Positions 51,845 through 60,816 of a stretch of 64,000 bases of DNA are shown here, in pieces. How positions within the stretch are numbered: the first letter of the stretch is position 1; each line of letters starts with the position of its first letter. The notes under the pieces are model-generated. The model was not told where the DNA came from. It ran no database searches and worked only from the letters and a program-made list of their open reading frames with translations. Source of the stretch: Pseudomonadales bacterium (GTDB taxonomy: Bacteria > Pseudomonadota > Gammaproteobacteria > Pseudomonadales > Azotimanducaceae); the NCBI GenBank assembly GCA_022827245.1, contig JAJDTI010000186.1, positions 1 through 64,000 on the forward strand, in the 5' to 3' direction. Position numbers and translations under genes: made by a program.

Positions 51845-52448
51845 CGCATACGCGCCGACGGCGTCTCTCACGGTCGCCGTCGACATCAAGAGTCCCGAGT
51901 GCTACCTGGCGCTCTCTCCCACCCGGGTCCTGGCACGCGACCTCGACCTCGACATCGACTGGCTGCCCATCGTCATCCCACCGCGCCGGCCCGCGCCCGA
52001 GGGAGACGATCGCGGCTCCCGGCACAAGCGGCATCGCGTCGCTTACCGGCAGCGCGACCTGGCCCGCTACGCCAAGGCCGCGGGCCTCACCCTCCGCGAC
52101 CCGGAGCGGAGCCCCGACTCGTCCCTGGTCGGCGCGGCGATGCTGGCTGCCAAGGCGCACTCCGGGCGCGCCCTGCACGCGTTCCTCGATCTCGCCTTCG
52201 AGCGCTACTGGAACGTGGCACTCGACATCGAGGACCCGGACGCGGTCGCCGCAGCCCTGCGCGAGATCGGCGTGCCGGACGCGCCGGTAGCTTCCGGCAC
52301 TTTCGCGGCCCTCCAGGAGAGTCTCGCGGCAGCCGGGCTGTTCGACGCACCGGCGTACCTGGTGGACGAAGAGGTGTTCTTCGGGCGGGCGCACCTGCCC
52401 ATGATCCGGTGGATCCTGGAGGGACGGGTCGGCCCGGGGCCTATTTGA
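51837..52448 (+). CDS. DsbA/HCCA isomerase-like thioredoxin-fold protein, second copy
   Basis: A 203-residue paralogue of the preceding gene. VDIKSPECYLALSPT corresponds to the SPY segment (now SPE), and FDAPAYLVDEEVFFGRAHLPM to the cis-Pro region. It is shorter, with a basic insert (DDRGSRHKRHR). The overlap and shared order suggest a heterodimer with the first copy. It converges with the phosphotriesterase-like gene. Confidence 0.82.
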   Translation: MTDAYAPTASLTVAVDIKSPECYLALSPTRVLARDLDLDIDWLPIVIPPRRPAPEGDDRGSRHKRHRVAYRQRDLARYAKAAGLTLRDPERSPDSSLVGAAMLAAKAHSGRALHAFLDLAFERYWNVALDIEDPDAVAAALREIGVPDAPVASGTFAALQESLAAAGLFDAPAYLVDEEVFFGRAHLPMIRWILEGRVGPGPI

Positions 52449-52466
52449 CCGCGGGACCGCGCCCCC

Positions 52467-53420
52467 TCAACTGCCCCCGAAGAACCGCCGCGGATTGTCG
52501 ACGAAGAGCGTCTCCACGGTCGCCTCGTCCACGCCCATCTCCAGGAGATCGGGAATCACGTGGCGGTGGATGTACTGGAACTCGTCGACGTTCAACCGCT
52601 TGAACTGGTGCTCGTCCGGCATCGAGCCGTCCGGGTTCTCCTTGAAGATGTGCAGGCAGACGCAGTCATGCGACGGGCAGAGCTGCTCCGTGTACCCCAT
52701 GTCGATGAGCGACTTCAGCGTGACCGTGCGCATGTGGGGGCTGACCAGGAAGCCCGGGTAGCGGTCGAGGCCCAGGTAGCAGCCCTGGTCGAGGATCCAC
52801 AGAAGATACTCCGTGTCCGTCGTGTCGTTCGAGTGGTCGATCTTCACCTTCGTGAGGTCGACGCCCTCCTCCCGGAAGATCTCGATCTGGCGACGGGCGA
52901 CCTGCCCGGTGGGGAACGAGTGGACCATGATCGGCACGCCCGTCTCGTTGTGCGCACGGGCCACGGCCCGCGCCATGACCTCGAGCCGCTTCGTGACCCC
53001 TTCCGAGTCGGCCGCGCACTTCAGGAGCCCCGCCTTCACGTCCGTGCCGTGAAACCCTTCCTCGATCTCCCGGACGAACTCCCGCGCCATCTGGTTGGGC
53101 GAAACGCCGAGCAGCCAGCGCGGCACGTCGAGCCACCAACCCGTCACGTTGATGATGTTGACCCCGGAGGCGCGGGACACGCGGGCCAGCAATTCCGGCT
53201 CCCGGCCGAGATCGAAGGTCGTGGCGTCGACCATGGTGTCGATGCCTTGCGCCTTCGCGCGTTTCAGCGCCGCGATGGCCGTCTCCTCGGGCTCGGGACC
53301 GAGCAACTCGGGGTGCCATCGATAGAGCGCCGGGCCAGCGACCATGACGTGTTCATGCATCAGCGTGAAGCCGAGATCGTCCGCGGAAATCGGCCCCAGC
53401 ACGGAATTGATCTGCGTCAT
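52467..53420 (-). CDS. Phosphotriesterase-family metal-dependent hydrolase
   Basis: A 317-residue TIM-barrel hydrolase with a binuclear metal site: HEH (MHEHV, about 22-24), Lys in VKAGLLKCA that would be carbamylated, His in MVHSFPTG, His in KIDHSNDT, and Asp in CPSHDCV. Members are lactonases or phosphotriesterases. ATG 53420 has GGAGGA upstream. It diverges from the luciferase-like gene with a 53-base gap. The substrate is unknown; a lactone product of a Baeyer-Villiger enzyme is one possibility. Confidence 0.88.
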   Translation of the reverse strand: MTQINSVLGPISADDLGFTLMHEHVMVAGPALYRWHPELLGPEPEETAIAALKRAKAQGIDTMVDATTFDLGREPELLARVSRASGVNIINVTGWWLDVPRWLLGVSPNQMAREFVREIEEGFHGTDVKAGLLKCAADSEGVTKRLEVMARAVARAHNETGVPIMVHSFPTGQVARRQIEIFREEGVDLTKVKIDHSNDTTDTEYLLWILDQGCYLGLDRYPGFLVSPHMRTVTLKSLIDMGYTEQLCPSHDCVCLHIFKENPDGSMPDEHQFKRLNVDEFQYIHRHVIPDLLEMGVDEATVETLFVDNPRRFFGGS

Positions 53421-53473
53421 CGTCTCCTCCAGTTGTCCGGCCCGGACTCCGCGCGATGTTACTCTACGGCCCC

Positions 53474-54313
53474 ATGAACATCGGACTCTTCAACTTCGCC
53501 ACCGACTACTCCATGCCGGTCCCGGACCTCGCCCGCGAAGCCGAGGCGCGCGGGTTCGAGTCGTTCTGGATTCCCGAACACACGCACATTCCCACGTCGC
53601 GCCGCACCCCCTGGCCCGGCGGCGGAGACCTGCCGCGGGAATACGCACACACGTTCGATCCCTTCACGGCCCTGGGCGCGGCTGCGGCGGTGACGTCCAC
53701 CATCAAGCTCGGCACGGGCATCGTCCTGATCATCGAGCGTGACACCATCACGGCGGCCAAGGCCGCGGCGAGCGTCGACCATCTCTCCGGGGGACGCTTC
53801 CTGTTCGGCCTGGGCGGGGGCTGGAACCGGGAAGAGGCCGAACACCACGGCACCGAGTGGGACACGCGCTTCAAGCGCCTTGCCGAGCAGATGCAGGCCA
53901 TGAAGGCGATCTGGACCGAGGTGAAGGCCGAGTTCCACGGCGAGCACGTGGACTTCGACCCGATCTATTCCTGGCCGAAACCCGTGCAGCAGCCGCATCC
54001 GCCGCTCCTGCTCGGGGGCGAGACCATCCACACGTTGCGCCGCATCGTCGCGCACGGCGACGGCTGGCTGCCCCGCGCCAGGGACCCCGAACAGGTCCTC
54101 GAGGGCATCCCGACCCTGCGGCGCCTGGCGGAAGAGGCCGGACGGGACCCGGACAGCATCGGCGTGTCCGTGTTCGGGCTGCCTCCCGACCCGGACCTTG
54201 TTGCCCGCTTCACGGAAGCCGGCGTGGAACGCATCATCTTCGCGGTCCCGCCCGACGAGGCTGACGCCACCCGCCGGCGGATGGACCGGCTCAGCGGGTT
54301 CCTCACCGGCTGA
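53474..54313 (+). CDS. Luciferase-like (LLM class) oxidoreductase
   Basis: A 279-residue member with NIGLFNFATDYSMPV at the start, FWIPEHTHIPTSR, LDxLSGGR-type VDHLSGGRFLFGLGGGWN and PLLLGGETIHTLRR. This is the TIGR03619-like subgroup often annotated F420-dependent. The start ATG 53474 is chosen at the family-typical N-terminus; the ribosome site is weak. The crotonase follows 27 bases later, suggesting an operon. Confidence 0.87.
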   Translation: MNIGLFNFATDYSMPVPDLAREAEARGFESFWIPEHTHIPTSRRTPWPGGGDLPREYAHTFDPFTALGAAAAVTSTIKLGTGIVLIIERDTITAAKAAASVDHLSGGRFLFGLGGGWNREEAEHHGTEWDTRFKRLAEQMQAMKAIWTEVKAEFHGEHVDFDPIYSWPKPVQQPHPPLLLGGETIHTLRRIVAHGDGWLPRARDPEQVLEGIPTLRRLAEEAGRDPDSIGVSVFGLPPDPDLVARFTEAGVERIIFAVPPDEADATRRRMDRLSGFLTG

Positions 54314-54340
54314 CACCAGGAAGCGCAAGCAGGAACGCCG

Positions 54341-55159
54341 ATGGAGCTGAAAGCGACCCGCTACGGGGTCGAGGGCGGCATCGCCACGATCACGCTCGCG
54401 CGGCCGCATCGCATGAACGCGTGGACCGGGCGCATGCACACGGAGTACCGGCACAGCCTCGCCCAGGCGAACGCCGACCAGGGCGTGCGGGCGATCGTGG
54501 TGACGGGCGAGGGACGGGGGTTCTGCGTCGGCGCCGACTCCGAGGCGCTCGCCGGGCATGTGGCACGCGGCGGCTACGACCCGGGTACCGACGCCTCCAT
54601 CGCGCGGCCCGGCTACGGTGTGCGGCCCGAGTTCGACGCGACGTTTGCCTACCACTTCGGCCTCGACAAGCCGGTGATCGCCGCGATCAACGGACCCGCG
54701 GCGGGCGTCGGGCTCGTGCTCGCCTGCTACGCGGACCTGCGCTTCGCGGCCTCGGGCGTCAACCTGAGCGCGGCGCACGGGAAGCTGAACCTGCCGGCCG
54801 AGTACGGACTGTCCTGGCTGCTCCCCCGGCTGATCGGGCTGACCCGAGCGAACGAACTGCTGCTGTCGAGCCGGAAGTTCACGACGGACGAGGCGCTCGA
54901 ACTCGGCCTCGTCAACGCGGTGCTGTCGGCCGACGACCTGCTCCCCCACACCTACGAGTACGCGGGCAACCTGATCCGCACGGTCTCGCCGGAGTCGCTG
55001 CGGACGACCCGCAGGCAGATCTACACGGACCTGCACCGGGACGCGGCCGCCGCGGTCGCGGAGTCCGAGCGCATGGCCGCAGAGATGATGCGGGACCCGG
55101 ATTTCGCGGAAGGCGTCGCCGCCTTCAGGGGGAAGCGTGCCCCGCGATGGAGGGGCTGA
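54341..55159 (+). CDS. Enoyl-CoA hydratase/isomerase family protein
   Basis: A 272-residue crotonase. GRGFCVGADSEALA and INGPAAGVGLVLACYADLRFA form the oxyanion hole; LNLPAEYGLSWLLPRLIGL has one Glu in place of the usual second catalytic residue, while the first is Val (GLVLAC). The helix tail MMRDPDFAEGVAAFRGKRAPRW is standard. It likely acts on CoA esters in side-chain or ring degradation. Confidence 0.88.
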   Translation: MELKATRYGVEGGIATITLARPHRMNAWTGRMHTEYRHSLAQANADQGVRAIVVTGEGRGFCVGADSEALAGHVARGGYDPGTDASIARPGYGVRPEFDATFAYHFGLDKPVIAAINGPAAGVGLVLACYADLRFAASGVNLSAAHGKLNLPAEYGLSWLLPRLIGLTRANELLLSSRKFTTDEALELGLVNAVLSADDLLPHTYEYAGNLIRTVSPESLRTTRRQIYTDLHRDAAAAVAESERMAAEMMRDPDFAEGVAAFRGKRAPRWRG

Positions 55160-55224
55160 CGGCTCCGTAAGCCTCACGAACCCCGGGCGCGAACCTCTCC
55201 CGAGTGGCCTCGGTCGAATCAATC

Positions 55225-57066
55225 TTAGGTACGGGCGATGGTGAGTCCCTGGAAGTCGCCCCGGTTGCGCAATTCTTCGAGCATCTCCCGGAAGCGGACC
55301 GGACCGTCCGGATACAACTCATCGAAGAAGCCGTTGCCGTCGAGTTTCCCCTCGGAGTTCCAGAACCCCGGCGTACAGCGCTTCTGGTACTCCTGAAGCG
55401 GGCCCGGCTGGTTCACGAGATCGACCCATGCCTGCTCGGCCTCGGTCGTCGCTTCGATCGCCTTCGCGTTGCGCGCGAGCCCCTCGGCAACGAGATACGC
55501 GATGTGCAGGACCTGCGTGTCGTACGTGTAGGTGAGGCTCAACGAAGCCCCGGTCTGCCTGAGGCCTACGTGGAACCAGTTCGGGAAGCCGTGGCTGAGG
55601 AGGCCGTGAAGCGTCCGCCTGCCCGTCCCCCAGGCTTCGCTCGTAGACACGCCGTCTCGCCCGTACGCCTCGAACTGGCCTTGCCTGGCAAGCTTCGTTC
55701 CGACCTCGAATCCGCTTCCGAAGATCAAGCAGTCAACTTCGTAGGCTACACCGTCGACGATCACGGCGTTCTCGGTGACTCGCTCGACACCCTTGCCGTT
55801 CGTATCGACCAACTTCACGTTCGGCCGGTTGAACGTCGGCAGATACTCGTCGCTGAACGTCGGCCGCTTGCACCCTTGACCGTACCACGGCTTGAGCGCC
55901 TCGGCCGTCTCCCGGTCGTCCACCAATCGTTCGACCCGCTTGCGGATGTACTCCATCTGCTGGTGATCGGCGATCTCCGCCAACGCCGCGGTCTCCTCCG
56001 GGATGAGGCTGGAGGGATCCTCGATCCGCCGCATGAGATCCTCGTGGTAGCGCAAGCCGCGGGTCCAGCCGTCGGCGACCATGTCGATTTCGACCGGAAT
56101 CCCGCTCAGGAGCTTGTTGAAGTTGTCGGTCCGCTCCTGCTGCCAACCGGGTTCGAGGGACTTCGCCCACTCTGGATCCGTGGGCGCATTGCCCCGTTCG
56201 TCGACGCTCGACGGAGTGCGTTGGAAGACGTAGAGCTGCTCGGCCGAAGTACCGAGATGCACCACGCACTGCACCGACGTCGCCCCGGTGCCGATGATGC
56301 CGACACGCTTGTCGGCCAGCTTGTGGAGGTTTCCGCTCGAGTCGCCCCCCGTGTACTCGTAATCCCATCGGCACGTGTGGAAGGAGTGGCCGCGGAACGA
56401 CTCGATGCCCGGAATTCCCGGGAGCTTCGGACGATTGAGCGGGCCGAGGGCCGTGACGACGAAGCGGGCCCGGAACACGTCGCCCCGGTCCGTCCGAATC
56501 CCCCAGCGCCCGGTCTCCGCGTTCCAGCGCATCTCGGTGACCTTCGTCTGGAAACAGGCTCGCTCGTAGAGGCCGAACTGCCTTCCGATTCGCTTCGCAT
56601 GCTCGAGAATCTCCGGCGCGAACGAGTACCGCTCCTTCGGCATGTAGCCCGTCTCTTCGAGCAGCGGCAGGTAGACGTACGACTCGATGTCGCACTGGGC
56701 GCCGGGGTAGCGGTTCCAGTACCAGGTCCCGCCGAAATCTCCCGCCCGTTCGATGATCCGCACATCGGTGATGCCGGCCTGCCCAAGCCGAATCGCCGCC
56801 AGCTGACCACCGAAGCCGCCCCCGATCACGACGACGTCGAGCTCTTCGTCCATCGCGGGACGAGTGAATCCCGGCTCTACGTACGGATCGACGTCGTCGT
56901 AGTGCGCGAGGCCGCCCTTCGCCTCGATGTACTGCGCGTTGCCGTCCGGCCGCATCCGCTTCGCCCGCTCCTCGTCGTACTTCCGACGGATGGCCGCAGG
57001 GTCGAAGCCCAGCTCGTCGCGAGTCGGAATTGGGCTCTTCTGCGCACCTTCCAGGTGTTCCTTCAC
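55225..57066 (-). CDS. Baeyer-Villiger-type flavin monooxygenase
   Basis: A 613-residue FAD/NADPH enzyme. A 75-residue N-terminal extension precedes [24 protein letters not shown] is the cyclohexanone-monooxygenase-type FAD segment, [13 protein letters not shown] the fingerprint (F-x-G-x3-H-x3-W-D), and IGTGATSVQ the NADPH motif. It would convert cyclic ketones to lactones. The start is GTG 57066. It is the last gene of the minus-strand block and is separated from PhyH by 199 bases. Confidence 0.92.
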   Translation of the reverse strand: MKEHLEGAQKSPIPTRDELGFDPAAIRRKYDEERAKRMRPDGNAQYIEAKGGLAHYDDVDPYVEPGFTRPAMDEELDVVVIGGGFGGQLAAIRLGQAGITDVRIIERAGDFGGTWYWNRYPGAQCDIESYVYLPLLEETGYMPKERYSFAPEILEHAKRIGRQFGLYERACFQTKVTEMRWNAETGRWGIRTDRGDVFRARFVVTALGPLNRPKLPGIPGIESFRGHSFHTCRWDYEYTGGDSSGNLHKLADKRVGIIGTGATSVQCVVHLGTSAEQLYVFQRTPSSVDERGNAPTDPEWAKSLEPGWQQERTDNFNKLLSGIPVEIDMVADGWTRGLRYHEDLMRRIEDPSSLIPEETAALAEIADHQQMEYIRKRVERLVDDRETAEALKPWYGQGCKRPTFSDEYLPTFNRPNVKLVDTNGKGVERVTENAVIVDGVAYEVDCLIFGSGFEVGTKLARQGQFEAYGRDGVSTSEAWGTGRRTLHGLLSHGFPNWFHVGLRQTGASLSLTYTYDTQVLHIAYLVAEGLARNAKAIEATTEAEQAWVDLVNQPGPLQEYQKRCTPGFWNSEGKLDGNGFFDELYPDGPVRFREMLEELRNRGDFQGLTIART

Positions 57067-57163
57067 CTTGCGCTCTCTCCTCTTCGAGGCACCCGAGATT
57101 CCACGACTTCTCTCGTTGCTCCATCTGCGTTCCGAAATCCTTGCCCGGCCTCATGGGTATGTG

Positions 57164-57185
57164 CCCAGGCCCCACAGATCCTGGG
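57164..57185 (-). terminator. Hairpin between PhyH and monooxygenase genes
   Basis: CCCAGG (57164-57169) and CCTGGG (57180-57185) pair around a 10-base loop in the 199-base gap. It could partially terminate the upstream transcript or mark a processed junction. No further gene is seen in the gap. Confidence 0.3.
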
Positions 57186-57265
57186 GTGATTTCTCTGGGC
57201 GGGGCCTCCAGCCCGGGACATCCTCAGGGAAGCCCGGGTCCGTCGGTCGACGAGCAGGTCTCCGC

Positions 57266-58192
57266 TCATTCGAACGGGTCGATGCCACTCACGGACGCCG
57301 CCACGGGCCCGACCGGACCTCGGAGACTCCACGGGACCGGGTCGGTGAGGCCCATCATCGCAGCAAATCGCACCGGATTGCGCTCGAGCATCTCCATCGT
57401 GGTCGTGAACTTGTAGGGCTCCTGCGCCTCGAGGTGCGCGCGACAGTAATAGAGGATGAGCGTGCGACGCACGCCGTCGATCGTGCGGGGCAGGGCACCG
57501 TGCCAGAGGCCGCCGTGCCACACGACGACCGATCCGGCCGGCGCCTCGATCGGCACGACCGACGGGTCGTCGCACTCGAGTGGGGTGTGAAGCGGGGGAT
57601 TGCCCATGCGGTGGCTGCGTGGGACGACACAGAGGCAGCCGCCCTCCCGCGTGTAGTCACTGAGCAGCCAGTTGACGTTCGCCACCTGTGCCGTCTCGGG
57701 CCACGGCAGCGGGAACTTTCCCTGCGCATCGGCATGGATCGGCGGCGAACGTACTGCCTTGGGCTTGAGCAGCGCCGTGGACTGGTTGAGCTTCAAGTGG
57801 TGGCCGAGGAGGTAGGTGAGGAGCGCAAGGGGCTTTCGCTGCAAGAGCACCTCCTCGAACACGGGGTCCTCAGGCACGAGGTGGAAGAGGAAGCCGCCGT
57901 ACGCGCCCGCGAGGTCGGCATCCTGCGGACTGCGCCGCGTGCCGACTCGGTCGATTGCCTCGTTCACGCGCTGGACGAGGTCGCCACAACCGACCTCCTC
58001 CGGGGTGAGCACCGTGTAGCCGTTGGTCTCGAGCGCCACCACGTGGCGGTCGAGACCGAGTGCAGCGATTTCCTCGCGGACGGCGTCGGCCGCCTGGTGG
58101 CGGTTGGGCAACGGCTCGCTCTTCATGCGCTCGGCCACGTAGGCCTGCTTGGCTTCGAAATCTCGCAGGACTTCCTTCAGGCTCTCGTTCAT
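57266..58192 (-). CDS. Phytanoyl-CoA dioxygenase (PhyH) family protein
   Basis: A 308-residue Fe(II)/2OG oxygenase. PPIHADAQGKFP carries His-x-Asp, GLWHGALPR the distal His and the Arg-rich GVRRTLILYY the 2OG site. It shares with the protein at 8915 the WHGG.WHGA segment and the C-terminal EMLERNPVRFAAMMGL region, so they are paralogues. ATG 58192 has GGAGGAAGGA upstream. It lies 26 bases after the SnoaL-like gene. Confidence 0.88.
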   Translation of the reverse strand: MNESLKEVLRDFEAKQAYVAERMKSEPLPNRHQAADAVREEIAALGLDRHVVALETNGYTVLTPEEVGCGDLVQRVNEAIDRVGTRRSPQDADLAGAYGGFLFHLVPEDPVFEEVLLQRKPLALLTYLLGHHLKLNQSTALLKPKAVRSPPIHADAQGKFPLPWPETAQVANVNWLLSDYTREGGCLCVVPRSHRMGNPPLHTPLECDDPSVVPIEAPAGSVVVWHGGLWHGALPRTIDGVRRTLILYYCRAHLEAQEPYKFTTTMEMLERNPVRFAAMMGLTDPVPWSLRGPVGPVAASVSGIDPFE

Positions 58193-58218
58193 TGTCCTTC
58201 CTCCGTCAGGTGCCTCGC

Positions 58219-58638
58219 TCACAGCGCTGCTCTGGCGCGCACACGCCGAAACTTCCACTCGCCGTTCTGCTTGACGTAATCCTCGTGGTACCGCCCGGTG
58301 CCCCACTCGCTCTTCGTTCCGTCGCTCACGCCCGCGATGAGGTACCAGACGCCGTGTGCCCGATCGCCATCGACGTCGATCAGAGGATTGGCCACGATGT
58401 GCCGTGCCCCGGCGATCCCTTTCGGGAAGCCGGCAAAGAGCCTTCGAATCGCTTCTCGACCCTCAGCGTTTCCGACTCCGTCTCCGTGCCAACTTCCATC
58501 TTCCGTGAACAGAGACGCCATGGCATCCGCATCGTAGTCGTCATGGTCACAGATCTCGCAGTATCGGGCCTTGAGTCGTTTGATGGCTTCGATGTCTTCG
58601 AGCCGAGTGATTCGTTCCTGGAGCTCTTCCAATGACAT
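58219..58638 (-). CDS. SnoaL-like (NTF2-fold) protein
   Basis: A 139-residue cone-shaped alpha+beta protein. LEDIEAIKRLKARYCEICDH then YDADAMASLFTEDGSWHGDG is the SnoaL_4 signature; EGREAIRRLF and RHIVANPLIDVDGD follow. The family includes cyclases, isomerases and dehydratases; catalytic residues are not certain. ATG 58638 has GAGAGGA 9 bases upstream. It sits between two PhyH genes on the same strand. Confidence 0.85.
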   Translation of the reverse strand: MSLEELQERITRLEDIEAIKRLKARYCEICDHDDYDADAMASLFTEDGSWHGDGVGNAEGREAIRRLFAGFPKGIAGARHIVANPLIDVDGDRAHGVWYLIAGVSDGTKSEWGTGRYHEDYVKQNGEWKFRRVRARAAL

Positions 58639-58670
58639 ACGATGGTTCCTCTCGTCGTTCAGGGTTGGCG

Positions 58671-58689
58671 CCTGGGACATGCCCCCTAC
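58671..58689 (-). repeat. Degenerate GTAG-type REP element
   Basis: Minus strand GTAGGGGGCATGTCCCAGG: the guide and 5' arm are kept, the loop resembles CATGT, but the stem is shortened. TAG (58688-58686) is the stop of the PhyH gene, as in other copies. Low confidence because the hairpin is weak. Confidence 0.35.
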
Positions 58690-59615
58690 GCGTACGGGTC
58701 GGTCGTGGGGTCGCCGGGGACGCGGGTGATCCCATCTTCCCCGCGCTCGGGACCGGGGAACATTTCGACTTCCGAGAGCCCGAGCACGCGTTTGAGCTCC
58801 GGATGACGATCGAGCAGCTCTGGCGATAGCCGGGGCGAATTGGGAATGTAGCTGCTGGCGTTTCTGCCCTGGACGTAGGGCCGGGTGTGGTTCTCATTCA
58901 GATGGATTCGCAGCCCGGGGCGGGTGCGCGGCAAGGTGGAGTGAAAGGTTCCCCCCTGCCAGATCGCCACCGAGCCGGCCTGCGCCTTGACGCGCACCAG
59001 CGGATAGCGCGATTTGGTGACGTCGGTGTCGTGCGGCAAGACTCCGTGGCCGTAGTGCTGGCTGGCGGGGACCAAAAGGGTTGGACCGTCGGCTTCATCG
59101 ACCACGTCGGTACAGATCCACGTACAGTTCAACCGATGGCAGATATGACCGGCGCCCATCGGGATGCCTTCAACGAACTCGTCGATGTGCAATGGCAGAT
59201 TGTGGAAAACCGCGGAGTCGTCAGCAGCGGCGTCGGCGGTCGGGCCCTTGAGGATGAGCAGGTTGTTCCTGTGTACCGCACCCTGGCCCAGCATCAGGCG
59301 GACCAGCGCGAGCTTCGCCGGGTTGGTCGCTGCCTCGATGAAGACGTCGTCCTCGTCGAAGAACGGATCGTGGAAGGCCGCGGTGATCGTCGAGGTTCGA
59401 AAATCGATCGGGACGTCGTTCCTGCTCTCGTAGGCGGCCACGGCCGCGTTGCGCAGTCGCTCGCCCCACGTGTCGGTGACCCCGAGGTTCGCGGGTGAAA
59501 CCACGGTGAAGCCATAGGTCATCAGCTCCACGGCGTTCCGGGCGATCCCGTAGCGCTCGATGTCGGACATGATCGAATCGAGGCTCGGCATCGCCTTCAG
59601 TGTTGCGATGTTCAT
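58686..59615 (-). CDS. Phytanoyl-CoA dioxygenase (PhyH) family protein, divergent
   Basis: A 309-residue Fe(II)/2OG oxygenase. PLHIDEFVEG gives His-x-Asp; GTFHSTLPR and GLRIHLNENH give the distal His and the 2OG Arg. It belongs to a different PhyH branch from the other two copies. ATG 59615 has GAGAGGG upstream. It follows the reductase gene by 78 bases. It may hydroxylate the substrate brought in by the receptor at 60817 (inference). Confidence 0.86.
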   Translation of the reverse strand: MNIATLKAMPSLDSIMSDIERYGIARNAVELMTYGFTVVSPANLGVTDTWGERLRNAAVAAYESRNDVPIDFRTSTITAAFHDPFFDEDDVFIEAATNPAKLALVRLMLGQGAVHRNNLLILKGPTADAAADDSAVFHNLPLHIDEFVEGIPMGAGHICHRLNCTWICTDVVDEADGPTLLVPASQHYGHGVLPHDTDVTKSRYPLVRVKAQAGSVAIWQGGTFHSTLPRTRPGLRIHLNENHTRPYVQGRNASSYIPNSPRLSPELLDRHPELKRVLGLSEVEMFPGPERGEDGITRVPGDPTTDPYA

Positions 59616-59693
59616 CAGCGGCCCTCTCTAAACTGGAAACGAATGTTGCCCTCGCGCGTCGTCCGGGGTGAGTGGTCGCCCGGCGACCTCCAA

Positions 59694-60689
59694 TCAGTGA
59701 TTGATGACAATCTTGCCAAAGTGGCCACCTTGCTCCATTTGTGTGAACGCAGTCCGTGCATCGCTCATTTCATATCGCGAGTCGATTACCGGATGAGTTT
59801 CGTGCAGCGTCATGGCGCGTAACATGTTCTCGAACATGTACCGGCTGCCGACGGTAATACCATGGAAGTGGGCATTGGTACCAAACATCTGTGCGACGTT
59901 CAAATCGGTGGAAAATCCACTGAGCACGCCGATCAGATGGATGTGACCGTAAAGGGCAACCGTTTCGATAGCTTGCTGCAGGGTCCCGGCACCGCCCACT
60001 TCAACGATGTGGTCGACTCCACGTCCGCCGGTGATGCGTCGGGCTTCTTCGGCCCAGTTGGGCGTCGCACGATAGTTGATGGTGTGATCGGCGCCCAGGG
60101 CTTTACCTCTTTCGAGTTTTTCATCCGATGATGAAGTGAGGATCACTTCTGCACCGAAGAGCTTGGCGAACTGCAGCGCGAATATGGACACACCACCGGT
60201 GCCCTGTACCAAAACGCTTTGGCCGGCGATGAGATGACCTTCTTCGACCAAGCCACGCCAGGCCGTCAGTGCGGCACAAGGTAGTGTTGCCGCCTCGTCG
60301 AAAGACAGGTAGTCCGGAATGTGCAACAGCCCGTCTTCATGCAGGGTCATCTGCTCGCGCAGGCAGCCGTCGATAGGACCGCCCAGCGCGGATGAAAGTG
60401 CCGTTGCGGTGGGCGGTCCGTTCAGCCATTTCTGGAAGAAAATCGGTACCACGCGGTTACCGGTTGCAAATCGTGTAACGCCTTCGCCAACGGCGATAAC
60501 GGTACCCGCACCGCAGGAATTCGGCACCAGACCTGATGGGGCGCCATACTGAACCGTTCCCAGATCGCGGTAGTTGAGTGAGGTGGCGTGCATTTCGATC
60601 AGTACCTCATGGGCGCCAGGTACGGGATCGTCCTGGTCGACTAACTCCAGCCCTTCGATCCCTCCCTCACCGATGACCATTGCGCGCAT
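59694..60689 (-). CDS. Medium-chain dehydrogenase/reductase (quinone-oxidoreductase-like)
   Basis: A 331-residue MDR enzyme. TSLNYRDLGTVQYG at the N-terminus lacks the catalytic Zn Cys; VLVQGTGGVSIFALQFAKLFGA is the NAD(P) motif, and HFGKIVINH the typical end. It reduces enones or oxidises alcohols. The DNA is less GC-rich than most of the window (33 G+C in 60 counted at 60061-60120), suggesting acquisition from elsewhere. GGAG lies 6-9 bases before ATG 60689. Confidence 0.9.
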   Translation of the reverse strand: MRAMVIGEGGIEGLELVDQDDPVPGAHEVLIEMHATSLNYRDLGTVQYGAPSGLVPNSCGAGTVIAVGEGVTRFATGNRVVPIFFQKWLNGPPTATALSSALGGPIDGCLREQMTLHEDGLLHIPDYLSFDEAATLPCAALTAWRGLVEEGHLIAGQSVLVQGTGGVSIFALQFAKLFGAEVILTSSSDEKLERGKALGADHTINYRATPNWAEEARRITGGRGVDHIVEVGGAGTLQQAIETVALYGHIHLIGVLSGFSTDLNVAQMFGTNAHFHGITVGSRYMFENMLRAMTLHETHPVIDSRYEMSDARTAFTQMEQGGHFGKIVINH

Positions 60690-60816
60690 TCTCGATTCTC
60701 CTTTGAGTTTCTGCGAGTGAGCTGGCGTAACGCTCTTGAAGCTTCGGCGCGACGGGCAGTCGCCCCAGAGCGGGTCGGGCTGTACGCTTGCGGTTGGGCC
60801 GCAGATACCCTTCGAG

